Assembly: GCA_946122785.1 (NCBI GenBank)
Contig: CAMGYJ010000005.1
Span: forward strand, 69,452,200-69,516,199
From: Linum tenue
Lineage: Eukaryota; Streptophyta; Magnoliopsida; Malpighiales; Linaceae
Reading direction: 5' to 3'
DNA: 64,000 nucleotides
Under the pieces are notes generated by a model. The model searched no databases. It was not told where the DNA came from and saw nothing but the letters and a program-made list of their open reading frames with translations. Below, in pieces: positions 43,455-54,832 of the stretch. The position numbers and the translations under genes are program-made. Positions within the stretch are counted from its first letter, which is position 1, and each line of letters begins with the position of its first letter.

Positions 43455-44815
43455 ATGACCCGGAGCAATTCGACACCTTTGATACCACATGACGAGAACA
43501 TAAAACCGAACACTTCGACTCCTAGCACGGGCGAGGGAGCTAGCGGAGGCAAGGAGGAGAAGTGAAGAAAGGGAACAACAATTTGGTCCCAGTGCTGGTG
43601 GAGTAGATGTTGAAGAAGTGAAATGTGAACCCGACATTGGAGTAGAAATGGTGGGGAACCAAAGAGAAGCAGGAGCCGCTCAAGCTTGCAACCTAAACGA
43701 TGCGGCGGCAGAAGAGGAAGTGCCGAGGACAATGGGATACTATATGGCCGCACGGCCGGCGGACATTCAATCACCAATCCTGCACCCTCCCGTTGCGGCC
43801 AACAATTTCGAGATCAAGCCGACTCTAGTGACCCTGATACAGAACAATGCTTTGTTCCACGGTCTTCCGAGCGAGTCACCAAGAGAGCACGTGCAGAGAT
43901 TTTTGGAGCTCGTGGGGAGCTTGAAAATCGATGACATGCAATCTGATGGCTCAACAACCACCTTCCTCGTTCAATCACCTCATGGGACGATCTTCTCAAC
44001 AAATTCATGAACCGCTACTGCCCGCCTTCGAAGACTGCCGAGTGGAGGAAGAAGATCACCCATTTTGAGCAAGAAGAAGACGAGACCTTGCGGGATGCTT
44101 GAGAGAGATTCTCCTATTACTTTCTTCAATGCCCTCACCATGGGTTCGAGGAGCAGTTTTGGATTGAAACTTTCTACGGTGGACTAATCCAAGAGGACAA
44201 AATTCTCATTGACTCTCTGTGTCATGGGAAATTGATGAATATGACTCCACCGCAAGTGACCGATTGCTCGAAGACATGGCCCTCAAGGGGTACGATTGGG
44301 GTTTGACAAGGAGCGGAAAAAGAAGTAATGATAGAGGAGTGAGGATAGTGGAAGCAAGCGCTCCACTTGAAGCGAAGCTTGACAAGTTCATCGAGGTCAT
44401 TCTTGAAGATAGGAAGCAAGAAAAGAGGCCGGTGATGTCTTGTGATTGGTGTTTGAGCACTAGCCATGAGATGGCGGAGTGCCAAGCAATGAAGGAGGCA
44501 ATGACTCCGGAGGAACAAGTCAACTTCGTGGCAAATGCTAGGGCTAATAACCCGTATAGCAATACTTATAATCTCGGATGGAGGAACCACCCCAATTTTT
44601 CTTGGTCATCACCGACTAATCCTAGACCCCTGGGTTTTCAAGGCCCCACGGGCAATTATCAACCTCGGCCAACCTTCATCCAACAAAAGCCTCAAGTCCA
44701 AAGCTCAACCTTCCAACAACCATACCAAGCACAAGGTGGCCAATGGATTCAAGAACAACAACAACCCGACAAGCTATCAAGCTTGAAGACCTAGTGAACA
44801 CCTTTATGAGCACGA
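43455..44815 (+). pseudogene. gag: E2 gag
   Basis: ATG at 43455 (MTRSNSTPLIPHDENI), with frame change to ARARELAEARRRSE. Then 43648 on: MVGNQREAGAA, TMGYYMAARPADIQSP, ILHPPVAANNFEIKPT, followed by a frame loss near 43940. CPPSKTAEWRKKITHFEQEE continues at about 44020 with a stop in the WERF motif (44101). The last part (44275-44794) has a complete knuckle CDWCLSTSHEMAEC (about 44441-44484), NNPYSNTYN and a Pro/Gln-rich tail. Compared with E1 it has more frameshifts but an intact zinc knuckle. Confidence 0.85.
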
Positions 44816-45335
44816 GTGCTCAAAAGTTTGAGAAGATTGAGAAATTTCCAAAGTTTGGAGGTGCAAATCGGCAATTTTGCCAAGATCCTCACCAAGAGAC
44901 CAAAGGGAGCCCTACCTTCCCAACCCGTGGCGAACCCCAAGGATCATGCCAGGGTGAATGCAATTTCAAGTGGGAAGTGGAAAGGTGACTCCGGGAGTTG
45001 CCACTAAAGAAGTGAGTGAGGAGCAAGATTCCAACCCGAAGGATGGAGAGGAAGAGCCCTCGAGGGGAGAGAAGAAAGTGGAAAGGAAGGCATCGCCGAC
45101 ACCACCTCCGTTGGTTGAGTACAAACCACCCCTTCCTTTCCCCACGAGGATGTACAAGGAGAGGGTGGAAAATGGGTGTGGAGGTTTTATGGAAATGCCC
45201 CGCAACCTCCACCTCAATATCCCTTTCCTTGAAGCCATGGCTCAAATGCCGATGTATGCAAAGTACCTCAAAGGATTCCTCACCCAGAAACCAAAGTTTG
45301 AAAGCCTCGCCAACTTGACTCTTGGCGAGGAGTGT
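44816..45335 (+). pseudogene. gag: E2 gag-protease linker
   Basis: KFEKIEKF, LEVQIGNFAKILTKRPKGAL (44816-45007), then in another frame a charged part with PLPFPTRMYKERVENGCGGF and LEAMAQMPMYAKYLKGFLT, ending LTLGEEC at 45338. E3 has the same order (PQLPFPTRLHKDR, MPNYAKFMKDLLT, VMLNEEC). A short region of about 60 residues present in E1 (VDVATTKFTSVEVG) is missing near 44850. Confidence 0.75.
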
Positions 45336-45356
45336 TAGGCTTTCCTCCTCAACCTC

Positions 45357-46010
45357 TTGCCCAAAAAGCGATCCGACCCAGGTAGCTTTACTATCCCTCT
45401 TGGTATTGGTAACCATCATATAGAAAATGCCTTGGAGGATCTAGGAGCTAGTGTTAATGTGATGCCCTATAAGCTTTTAAAAAAATTAGAAGTAGGTGAA
45501 CTTAAGAACGCTAAGCTTAGCATCACTTTAGCCGACCGTTCGGTCATTATCCCAAGAGGCATTGTGGAGGACATGTTGGTGCGAGTAGGCAAGTTTTGCT
45601 ATCCGACTGATTTCGTGATTCTCGACATAAGTGAGGACTCGGATATGCCACTCATACTCGGTCGTCCCTTCCTCGCCACCGCCAAGGCATTGATAGATGT
45701 TAATGAGGGAACCTTAATTCCAAGGGATGGTGCGGAGAGAATCACTCTTGAAATTGACCCTAAAGCTATAAGTGAGGAAGTGAAGGAATTGGTTTCGAAT
45801 GATGTGAATGTGATTAGAGGAGAGCCTCTCAAAGCGAACCCTGCTATTACTTGTGTCGCTTGTGGTGATGTTGAGCATGAAGTCAAGGAGGGTACTATGC
45901 CCATGGAAAATAAGAAGGCTTGGAGGCAAAAGATGAAGCAAGCTTTGGCCCGAAGGAAGGAGAAGGCCAAAGCTAAGTTGGCCGGCCAAGAGGAGCACTT
46001 CTATATATAG
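45357..46010 (+). CDS. pol: E2 aspartic protease, open frame
   Basis: 217 codons without interruption. KKRSDPGSFTIPLGIG, then EDLGASVNVMPYKLLKKL (catalytic Asp in Asp-Leu-Gly-Ala; the preceding residue is Glu where E1 has Val), LADRSVIIPRGIVEDMLV, MPLILGRPFLATAKALIDV (residues about 96-118) and a basic tail AWRQKMKQALARRKEKAKAK. The last codons (EEHFYI and the stop) lie inside the MITE at 45994-46295, so the original C-terminus is replaced. The natural start is within a gag-PR polyprotein; the ATG at 45357 is only the first Met of this frame. Confidence 0.85.
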   Translation: MPKKRSDPGSFTIPLGIGNHHIENALEDLGASVNVMPYKLLKKLEVGELKNAKLSITLADRSVIIPRGIVEDMLVRVGKFCYPTDFVILDISEDSDMPLILGRPFLATAKALIDVNEGTLIPRDGAERITLEIDPKAISEEVKELVSNDVNVIRGEPLKANPAITCVACGDVEHEVKEGTMPMENKKAWRQKMKQALARRKEKAKAKLAGQEEHFYI

Positions 46011-46295
46011 TGTTGGTACTTTTATGTACAACTTAAAGTTGTACCATAACATTAAATGTAAAAGTTTAGGTTGTATCATAAAGCAATTTGTATCATTATG
46101 TTATGGTACAACTTTACAACTTGAAGTTGTACCATCAAATAAAGGTACAAGTTCAAGTTGTACCATAAAAGAATTTGTACAAAAAGTATAGGTACAATCT
46201 GGAGTTGTACCATAACGTAAATGTACAATTTTAAGTTGTACCATAAAGGCAAAACCCTATAGCACCAATACTATATAGCATTGTAAAATTTCTCA
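45994..46295. mobile_element. 302-bp MITE in E2 with palindromic repeat array
   Basis: Perfect 9-bp direct repeat GCCAAGAGG at 45985-45993 and 46296-46304. E1 has the single, unoccupied version at the same place (about 25052). Related ends: CTATATATAGTGTTGG on the left and, reversed, CTATATAGTATTGGTG on the right. The interior has at least six copies of a palindrome-like unit near GTACAACTTAAAGTTGTACC. The 9-bp TSD suggests the Mutator superfamily, but the TIR does not start at the very edge. Confidence 0.8.
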
Positions 46296-46304
46296 GCCAA
46301 GAGG

Positions 46305-47650
46305 GCCACCTAATGGAGCATAAGATGGGAGGCTACAAGCCTCGGCCCGAAAACGTGGCGGATCCACTCTCGGTGACATCATGTTCCAAAGCATGATAGA
46401 TCCGCACATCAAGCTAGTTACGTTAACTTAGCGCTTGTTGGGAGGCAACCCAATGGATGTTTTTTTTCTTTTTCTTGTTTTCGTGTTTGTGTTGAGTGAA
46501 GAGTTCAAGTGGTCGAGTGGTATCCCTATGCCAAGTTTGGTGGTTTTGTAATTTAAGGTTGTGTTGTGGTCGTTAGGAGGCACGGTGGAATAGGTCGAGT
46601 CAAAATTTTCTCAGAAGTGCCATGTTTTCACTCGAGTTCACGGACGGACTTGAGTGTTCACGGTCTTACAAGGCCGTGAACAAGAAAACGCGTCCGTGAA
46701 CCAGGCACTTCTACATGTGAACCACCTATCGACCACCCCAGTTCACGGACAGACTTGAGTGTTCACGGTATATAATACCGTGAACCAGCCAACGCGTCTG
46801 TGAACGCCGTGCTTCACCTATAAAAGGGGCGTGAACGGCTACTCTTCACATCATGACCCAATCCCGACGAAAAATCCGAAATCTCGCCGGAAAACCGCGA
46901 AAATCTGACGGTTTTTCATTTTGTTTCACCCATTTTCGGCGATCAAAACCCAAAACCAATTGCATACCCATTCTCCCCACATCAAAACCGGCTTGTCCTG
47001 CAATTTTGAGGAGATTTGAGGCAAGTTTTTTCCGGCAAGGTCACCGACGGCGAGCTTCCGACAAAGCTCCGGCGACCACTCTTCGGTCTATTTTTCAGCC
47101 ACTTTTCGCCTTCCTCGCCCGCACCTCACTTCCTTCTACGTCCTACTCGAGTCTCCAGGTTGGTTTTTCAGCTCTACCTTGTTTATTTTGGGAGAATCGG
47201 ATTAGGTAGTGAAGTGATGATAATATGTAGTGCCTTGAATGTTGAACCTAGAGTTAGGGCGAGGAATTAGGCGAATTAGGTTAATTGAATGTTGAAATGT
47301 TGTTACATGATCTTAATTGAGCCTTGGTGGCATTTGGTGAGTCGAATTGCTTTTATTTGTTGATTTTTCCCACCAGTGCTAATTGTTGAATGGAAATGTG
47401 TGTTTATGTTTGAATGGTGGTTGGTAACCACCGTGGCATGGGTTGGGGTTCGAATCCTTTTTGTTGATGATTCTTGAAAAACCTGCAGCCATGCCACAGT
47501 GGGTTGAGCTTAAATGTCTGAAATCCATAGTGGAAATAAGTGTGTGTGTGGGGGTGGGGGGGGGGGGGGAAGAGATATTCTTTTTCCTCCCAATGAGTTG
47601 TGCTTAACGAATGTTTCCACGTATGGTGCTTGTTTGCTGATTTTTGCAGG
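46305..47650 (+). other. E2 spacer between protease and ATHILA ORF
   Basis: No RT, RNase H or integrase trace. Contains TTGTTGGGAGGCAACCCAA (46436), two hairpins GTTCACGGTC...GGCCGTGAAC (46656-46681) and GTTCACGGTAT/ATACCGTGAAC (46761-46785, perfect 11-bp arms), a G-rich tract (47548-47569) and a splice-acceptor-like TTGCTGATTTTTGCAG (47634-47649) just before the ATHILA ORF. The 118-codon frame at 46853 resembles the E1 one at 24196-24528 only loosely. Confidence 0.75.
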
Positions 47651-48806
47651 ATGCTTAACGAGGAGCCTGAGTTCATTAGTTAACTGGTGAACCATCCGCA
47701 GTTTGGTGAAAAGTTTGCCTACCAGAAGGACAGCCCGGTCGGGCCACATTAGCGGCTAGACTTGGACATGTTCAACAGGTTCAGGTGTCGAGCTGCGATG
47801 TCGGGGGTCGTTTGTCACCCCTAGTGGCGCCGACTGCTCACGCTGGACGAGCATATCTACCACGAGCTGTGCGTGGAGTTCTACTCCACGTTCACCCATG
47901 TGGTCCCTACTGGCAAGAGGAGCCCCCCATACGTGGAGTTTATGCTGGGAGGCCAGCCCCGAGTGCTGACCTATGACACCATCGCTCAGGCCATGGGGCT
48001 CGACCCGACGCATATGACAATGATGGAGCGGATTTACACCGCCGATTTTGACTATCAGGCCGCATTCCGCACCCTCCACCGCCCCGAGCACGAGACCGAG
48101 GATTACTAGGCGAGCCGCATCAATGCGGTGAAGCTGAGGATCCCCTGGAGGATCCTCGACACTCTGCTCACCCGGTCGGTCATCTCCAGCTTGCAGTCGG
48201 GAATCTGATGACCAATAGAGGGCTTATAGCTCTCTTCTCCATGAGGCATCACCGGCGGAGCCGATCCATCTGGGATCTCTGATAGCCACCTCTTTCGCCC
48301 GGTGTCTCGGGGCGGAACAGGGTGGATACCATGCATATGGGGGGAATCATCACGAGGAATGCCAGCACTTCGGCTTGGATGTGGACCGTTGCTCCATCAT
48401 CGGGAGGACCGAGCCCTTCGCAATGGCTACACTTTATAACCAGCGGCTGGTACTTCTAGAGAGCGGCATTGAGTACCTCGACGGGCTCCGTTTTTCAGGA
48501 GCCATGCATCCAGCAGTTGACCCGGCTCCGGTGGAGTCAGATGTAGGGGTTCCACCCCTAGAGCAGCCATCTGCTCGAGCACCCAACCGCCCTGGCATCC
48601 CGCGCTCCAGCGCCCCATACCACCAGCAGCAGCAGCTTCAGAACCCAGGCCAGCGGGTGATCCCCTCGTCCAGAGGATGGATCGCCTTGAGACCCAGTTT
48701 GGGGGAGTGACTTCCCGCCTCGACCGGCAGAAAGACCTCCTCGAGCAGATGGCTAGACGCCAGGGTCTCATTCCCGATGATGAGACAGGGCCTTCGACCC
48801 AGTGAG
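47651..48806 (+). pseudogene. E2 ATHILA-type ORF
   Basis: ATG at 47651 (MLNEEPEFIS), then stops at about 47681, 47750 and 47822 in an otherwise continuous frame: LVNHPQFGEKFAYQ, RLDLDMFNRF, ELCVEFYSTF, VEFMLGGQPRVLTYDTIAQA and a stop at 48107. Further on are RIPWRILDTLLTRSVISSLQSG and, after frame changes, TEPFAMATLYNQRLVLLESG and IEYLDGL. The C-terminal part is Pro/Gln-rich. It is more damaged than the E1 copy. Same family as the E1 and E3 ORFs. Confidence 0.75.
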
Positions 48807-51185
48807 GTAGCCGACGAGGGAGATATGTGGCAGAACCGATTCCTTTCGCCCACTACTCCACTTGGAACTCTTTTTCTTTCGTTTGTTATGTGTGTGTGAC
48901 CATAAACTACTACTAGTACTATCGTATTTTGTTTGTATGTGTGTGTTATTTTCTTTTCCTTGAAGCTCAAAATCTCCTACCCCGGAAACAATTCCAACTT
49001 TCACTCACCAAGCAAAGCGGTAACGTCGTTCTACCCCTATCTTACGCCATTGAGGGCAATGTCGAGCTTAAGTATGGGGGTAGTCTACTTTTATGCTTGT
49101 GTGAGTGTGATTGATGCTTGGAGCCTTGATTTATGCCCAAATTTGAAAATTTTGACAGCTCCAAGCAATGTTTGCATGATAAAAGTGGCCGGTTTGTAGG
49201 AGAATCTATTGGTTATTGGCATTGACCTTGAATTGTTTCATGTGATCGAGTACTTCCTATGATGATGATTGAGAGGTGCATTAGGATAGTGCAAAGGTTT
49301 AGTTCTCATGTGTGCAAAAATGAATGGATGTTTTGACTCAAATACTTGTTGATTACAATTGCCATGCATGTTGCTTTGTGAAGTGGAATAGATGGTTGGG
49401 TGACTAGGTACCATGTGAGATTTGAGTCGATCGTTTTCTTCTTGTGCGCTTAGATCCCTCTTACCATGGCATGTAACATCATAGTTGTCACTAGTGAGTA
49501 GGATGGAGGCATAGGATTAGTCTACGCCCAAATGTTGATTGTCCCGAAATGTTATATCCACTAATCGACCCCTTTGAGCCTTGTGACTTCGAGAGTCGTT
49601 CTTAAGTTAGGAGCTTCGTGCTTGTGAGCTTAATGGTGTTGATAGAACGACCCCCAATCCTTTCTTCGTGTCTAAACATGAGTCGTCCTTGTGTCCCGGA
49701 GCTCTCACTTTTGAGTTTCCATGGAGGTTCTACATAGGAGGTTTGTGTGTGGTTCTTGCTAGGAATGGAAAAGGAGTGTAATGTTGGAGTGAGTTCTTAA
49801 AAAGAGAGCATTGGCCGTTAAATGTATAGGTGGCAAGTGCTTTACTCTCTAGCACCCCCTTCAAAAAGAAAAAGAAAAAAAAAGTAGAAAAAAAGAAAGA
49901 GAAAAGAAAAAGAGGTAATAAAATGGGGTAAATAAAGTAGAGAGTGCCACAAGAATCCAAGAGTATGCTCTAGGTGTGGTTTCTTGGCACACAAGCCATT
50001 GAAACCTCCACATTGTCTTAGAACTCCTTCACTCCCAAATGAAAGTGTGATAGAAAGAGTGGACCGAGGAAGAGTGCTTAAGGGAAGTTCATGATGTGTG
50101 ATATTTTGGAAGGGAGAAGCAAGGTTTTTGGCCGATGCTAGTGGTCGTTGTTTGTGAGGAAGGTTCTCAGTCGAAACCATAGAACCTTCGGTTTTTGGGT
50201 GAAGATGTAGGATCTCATGATGTGATTGCCACCAACCAAAAAGCCTTTTTCCCATGTCCATTAGAAAAAAAGAAAGAGAAACGAAAAAGAGATAATAAAA
50301 CGGGGTAATAAAGTAGAGAGTGCCACAAGGAATCCAAGAGTATGCTCTAGGTGAGGTTTCTTGGCACACAAGCCATTGAAACCTTCACATTGTCTTAGAA
50401 CTCCTTCACTACCAAATGAAAGTGTGATAGAAAGAGTGGACTGAGGAAGAGTGCTTAAGGTAAGTTCATGATGGGTGATATTTTGGAAGGGAGAAGCAAG
50501 GTTTTTGGCCGATGCTAGTGGTCGTTGTTTTTGAGGAAGGTTCTTAGTCGAAACCATAGAACCTTTGCTTTTCGGGTGAAGATGTAGGACCTCATGATGT
50601 GATTGCCACCACCCAAAAAACCTTTTCCCCATGTCCATGCCAATCGCCAGCCATTTGAACTCGTGTCTAAGACCTCATGACAAGCTAGTGATGACAACCA
50701 TTCCACGAACTCTAGCATTTAGAGGTTGCTGCCATGGTGTTGAGACGATAGGGTCGAGAGTTGATGATTTTGCACTTTTTTGCACCAAAAGGTTCCGACC
50801 CCACTGGTCAAGAGAGTGAGTGATTCATTCTTGTTTTGCATGTCATATCATACCCCAGTGAGGACCTTTGTTGCCCATCCGTTTGTTCCTTGGACTTGAA
50901 CTCTATGCATGGTTAGTTGTGATTGGTAAGTGATCTTGTTGAAACTTGCATTGATTCATGAACAAGGTGAGAACTTTTCATTTTCCCGTTTCTAGTAGCC
51001 TCGAATGTCGTTTGTGGTGGATGTTGGTATTGCTTGCAACGGTCCTTGTATTAATTGCCAATAGCCATTTGAGATTCGCCACTTTGTGCCCTTTGAATTG
51101 TCCCCAAAGCATTTCAATAGGTTGAGTTTTTACCTTGTGTGAAATGGTTTGCTTGGGGATAAGCAAACACCTAAGTGTGGGGGAG
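48807..51185 (+). repeat. E2 3' region and PPT
   Basis: Non-coding, about 2.4 kb. It includes the motif TTGAGGGCAATGTCGAG then TTAAGTATGGGGG (49049-49080), the 376-bp duplication (49884-50637), blocks shared with E1 and with 558-2000, and the PPT CTAAGTGTGGGGGAG (51171-51185) at the LTR edge. Confidence 0.8.
49884..50637 (+). repeat. 376-bp tandem duplication
   Basis: Two adjacent copies with a 376-bp period (for example AGAGTGCCACAAG at 49941 and 50317). E1 and the 56166-57588 fragment have one copy. The purine-rich AAAAGAAAGAGAAA start may have promoted slippage or unequal exchange. Confidence 0.9.
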
Positions 51186-52495
51186 TGATTCAGGCCTAAT
51201 TGTACATATTTTATCCTTGTTTCCCTTGGGCGTTTGTATCATTTGAACTCCTAAAAGGGTGGTTTTACGCTAGGTTTTGTTTGTTTTAGTGTGTTTCAGG
51301 ATCCAACAGGTGAAACCAGCCCTGGAGTCAAAAGTTGGACAAAAAGAGGCGAAGACCGGGCAAAGAGGGTGATCAAGGCAGAGTTCACGGTCCACTATGG
51401 GCGTGAACTGAAGCCCAAAACTGTGAAGCATAGTGCCTCCAGGGAGAAATCCTCAGATACTACCGCGAGAAGAGTTCACGCTCAACAAGACCGTGAAGAT
51501 TCAGGCCAAATCGTGAACTCCTGATGGCGAAGCGGTGCGTTTCGACATCACGCTCTGGGTTCACGGTCGTGAACTTAGCCCGATCCTGGTATATAATGTG
51601 AGAAATTGTCTTCTTCTTCAGATTTTAGGGAGAGAAAGGACGAACCAAGGAAGAAGGAAGGCTAGGGTTTGCTCCAAGTGGTGAATTGGGAAGAATCTCC
51701 CCAAGATAAGATCAACACAAGCTTTGAGGAGATTGGAGGCATCTCCATGATGGTTTCTACCTCTTCCTCTTGTGTTCTTCCCCTTTCTAGCATGGAGTAG
51801 TACTCTTTTTCACCTGGCTGTTGTGAAACCCTAATTATTTGCCATGTAATTGTTGTGTGAATTAAATGATTCTTTATGAGTGTATTTTAATTCAATGATT
51901 GATGTATTTTTCATGTTGATTGTGCATGTTTGTGCTTAGCAATCCAATTGGCCATTGTAACCTTGGGCTTTTTAAGCCACCTATCTGGGTTAATGTAGGG
52001 CAAAGCTCTATGTTGAATTGAGCAATTTGGTTAAGCGCGATTAACCCGACCAACCATGGGGTTGAGTGAGAGAGTAAGTCAACCATCGATTGCCTTCACC
52101 AAGTGGGCTACTTGAGTAGTCTATAATGTATCCCTTGGTTTGGCAAATGAGAGTGTGGTCTATGGCAATAGTTGTGTTTTCTAGCGGTTTGCGGTCACCT
52201 TGCCTGTAACAATTAATTCAATTCCTCGTGCCATGGTAGTAGTCAGGGGGAAGCGACACCCGAGTGATCCTTCTCGCATAGAGCTTTCAAAACCATTTAC
52301 TTTTGCTTTTTTTTACTTTAATTAGCAAAATTTTCAACCAAAACCGATTTGCTAGATAATGATTCAAACAATTGAGGTAGGGGTACACGGACCGGCCCGA
52401 GTCGATATTTAAACATACTTGCCATGTATTGCACACTACTAAGGTTTATACTTGGACCTTAGGCGGGAATTAATATTGATATTTGGGACGAGTCA
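51186..52495 (+). repeat. E2 3' LTR
   Basis: 1310 bp, TGATTCAGGCCTAATTG to GGGACGAGTCA. Followed by ACAATTTAATT of E6. It contains TTTTACGCTAGGTTTTG (51263), related to the solo LTR and to 1-557, and GTTCACGG modules at 51380-51580. Confidence 0.92.
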
Positions 52496-52586
52496 ACAAT
52501 TTAATTTAAAGGCCAAGAAGAATGGTGTTGATCGTGGTTCAAGATTCTATAAAGATTCGAGGTCGAATCTGCTTCAAGAGAGGGAA
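52496..52586 (+). other. end of E6 interior 2 with PPT
   Basis: ACAATTTAATTTAAAGGCC continues the E6 interior broken at 42045 (same as 36817-36908). The PPT-like CAAGAGAGGGAA precedes LTR3. Confidence 0.85.
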
Positions 52587-53689
52587 TGATGCGATATCGA
52601 CTAGCGTAATATTTAATTCTCAAGGTCCAAAATTGAAGATTCGGATTTGACGATTTAATAATCAATTGAGAGCATTACTAATGGATATTTGACATTCTTA
52701 TTCAAGCATACCCACGTTAGCAATAATATACCAAGCGTCCTTATTTGAAGTAGTCTTCTAAAAGTGTACTTTACATGGCGATTAAAGGATTCATTCATGC
52801 GAGAGACACGCTTTCTTGCATGTGGGCATAAGTATGGATGGTAAATAGATTTATATGGTGAGATTAATGCAGAAGCACGTGGGTTAATCGGCGGAGTAAA
52901 AGTCTTCCCTAATGGGTGCGGATAGTATAACAACAGTCTAATTGTTGGTATTATAACAACAAGTGTAAAAAGAGAAATTACAAAAAAAATAACTAAATTA
53001 AATTAAAATCTGAACCCCTCTTCCTCTCCTTCCTTTTTCACTTTTCGTTCCTTTCATTGTGACTCTTCCTTTGCCGACGCATATCCAAACCATCAGGAAC
53101 CACCGCTCAATCTCCTCTGCCACCACTCAACCTCCTCCATCCAAGCTGTTTCTCCCTCCTTCTCGTTTCGACGCCGACGCCGATGTCGATCCCTTGATTT
53201 CAAAGGCACAATCATCATCGGATCTTCCTCTCTTCGATTCGTTTCCATCTTCCCTCAGATTCGCAGCTATGGCTGTGGAATCGACAATGATGGGGCCAAC
53301 AACGAGAATAGAGATTGGATCGGCTGGAACATAATGCTCATAGACTAGGCCATTGTGGAATTGGAATCCGGCATGGATATTTTTGGCTGCTGCTGGACAT
53401 CGAAGCCGATGACGGATGGAGTTCACAAGGTGTAGAACGAGATGATCAAGATCGCGAGGGAGATGACCAGATTTGCTCATTTGTGATAACTTTATTTCAG
53501 AGCACTGAAAGAGTTCTTTTCTGGTCCTCCTTTTCGAGTGCTTGTAACTTTGTGTTGACTCATGATTCTTCGTCCTTCACCGTGTTGATTCCGCTCTTTT
53601 TGTTGTTTCAATACCAACGCAACAAACAGTCAACCCAATTCTTGATTGATTTTGTCCAGGTCATAAGCACACCAGAAACCTCCTACTGC

Positions 53690-54175
53690 AGACCACAAAC
53701 ACGATAAAACAATCCATAAAAAGCTTACTAGAAACCTCCCAATCCATACCACAAATCCCCTAAAACAAACCAAAAACCCCACAAAGCATACTACGAATAT
53801 TCCAAAAGCACACCAGAAACTTCTTAATGCAAACCAAAAACACAATAAACCAAACCAGAAACCTAATAATGCAGACCACAAATCTCCTAAAACAAACCAC
53901 AAACCTCACAAAGCAAACCACAACATTTCAAAAAGCACACCAGAAACCTCCTAATGCGAACCACAAACACAGTAAATCAAACCACAAAAAAGCAAACCAT
54001 AAACGTCCTAATGCAGACCACAAATATATTAAAACAAACCAGTTACCTCACAATCCAAACCACAAAATTTTTGAAAGCAAACCATAAACTTCTTAATGTA
54101 AACAACAAACACGATAAAGCAAACCACAAAAGGCATACAAAAATATGAGAAACCAAACCATAAATCTCACAATGC
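53690..54175. repeat. AAACCACAAAC-type minisatellite
   Basis: About 17 degenerate units of roughly 28-32 bp built from AAACCTCCTAATGCAGACC and ACAAAC. They give Asn/Thr/Lys-rich (plus) and Phe/Leu/Trp-rich (minus) chance frames. Similar ACAAAC-rich DNA is in the other MULE-like element (33470-33610). Confidence 0.85.
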
Positions 54176-54551
54176 AGACCATAACATCCGGTGGTCGTTG
54201 ACGGTTGACCAAACTTCGATGACCGTTAGTGAGCAGATTCCGACGCTGATAGGCATATTCCGGCCCCGATAACTAGATTCTGATGTCGGTAAGCATATTG
54301 CGACCACTGTGAGCATATTCAGGCGACGGTGGGCATATTCCAATGACAATATAGCATATTCCGGTGACCGCGACCATTGGACGATTTCCGACCACCAAAA
54401 TTTTGGGTAGAAAAAAAAATATTATTATTTAAACGTATTTTTCATAATGAAAATTATACCCCTACTTTGATTTTACACTAGGTCAACTCAGCTAATAAAA
54501 AGTCATCACAACCCTAGCTTCCTATCGGTTGAAGACTAGTGTTGTTACAGT

Positions 54552-54832
54552 TAGGGGTGGGCATTCGGTAGGTTCTGTTTCGACCAAACCGAAATTATGA
54601 ATACCGGGTCCCCGAATTCTTCCAAACCTCAAACAGAATTCGAACCGAATTATAATTGGGTTCGGTTGGTTTAAACCGAATTATAATTCGGTTCGATTTG
54701 AAAGAACCCTGGTTTCCGAAATATCCATATTTCCCTTGCGAATTCCGAACCGAATAGCATTATTTTCGTTTCGGTTCGGTTTAATTCAGTTTCGGTTCGG
54801 TTTGGGTTTACCGAACCGGTTGCCCACCCTTA
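54552..54832. mobile_element. 281-bp hAT-type MITE
   Basis: Perfect 8-bp TSD GTTACAGT (54544-54551 and 54833-54840). TIRs TAGGGGTGGGCATTCGGT and, reversed, TAAGGGTGGGCAACCGGT (15 of 18). The interior is rich in CGGTTCGGTTT repeats. Eight-base TSDs and TAGGGGTGGGC ends are usual for plant hAT MITEs. It lies inside the MULE-like element, so it is younger. Confidence 0.88.

Larger units (their letters stand above)
42046..52495 (+). mobile_element. E2: Athila-like LTR retrotransposon lacking RT, RNase H and IN
   Basis: Same gene order as E1: LTR, tRNA-Asp type PBS, gag, protease, spacer, ATHILA ORF, long 3' region, PPT (about 51172-51185), LTR. The 5' LTR lacks its first 120 bp or so, and the left host base run is also cut, so the TSD cannot be shown. 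The right flank ACAATTTAATT joins the E6 sequence at 36817 (unoccupied copy). The LTRs differ visibly (indel of about 60 bp, many substitutions), so it is an old insertion. A 302-bp MITE sits after protease. Confidence 0.87.

Noticed and set aside
46853..47209. 118-codon frame before the E2 ATHILA ORF (and 24196-24528 in E1)
   Set aside because: Pro/Ser/Arg-rich, with only loose similarity between the copies and different ends; more likely leader sequence or a retained intron than a gene.
53630..53902. Phe/Trp/Leu-rich 90-codon frame that looks like a membrane protein
   Set aside because: It is the reverse strand of the AAACCACAAAC minisatellite; composition alone explains the hydrophobicity.
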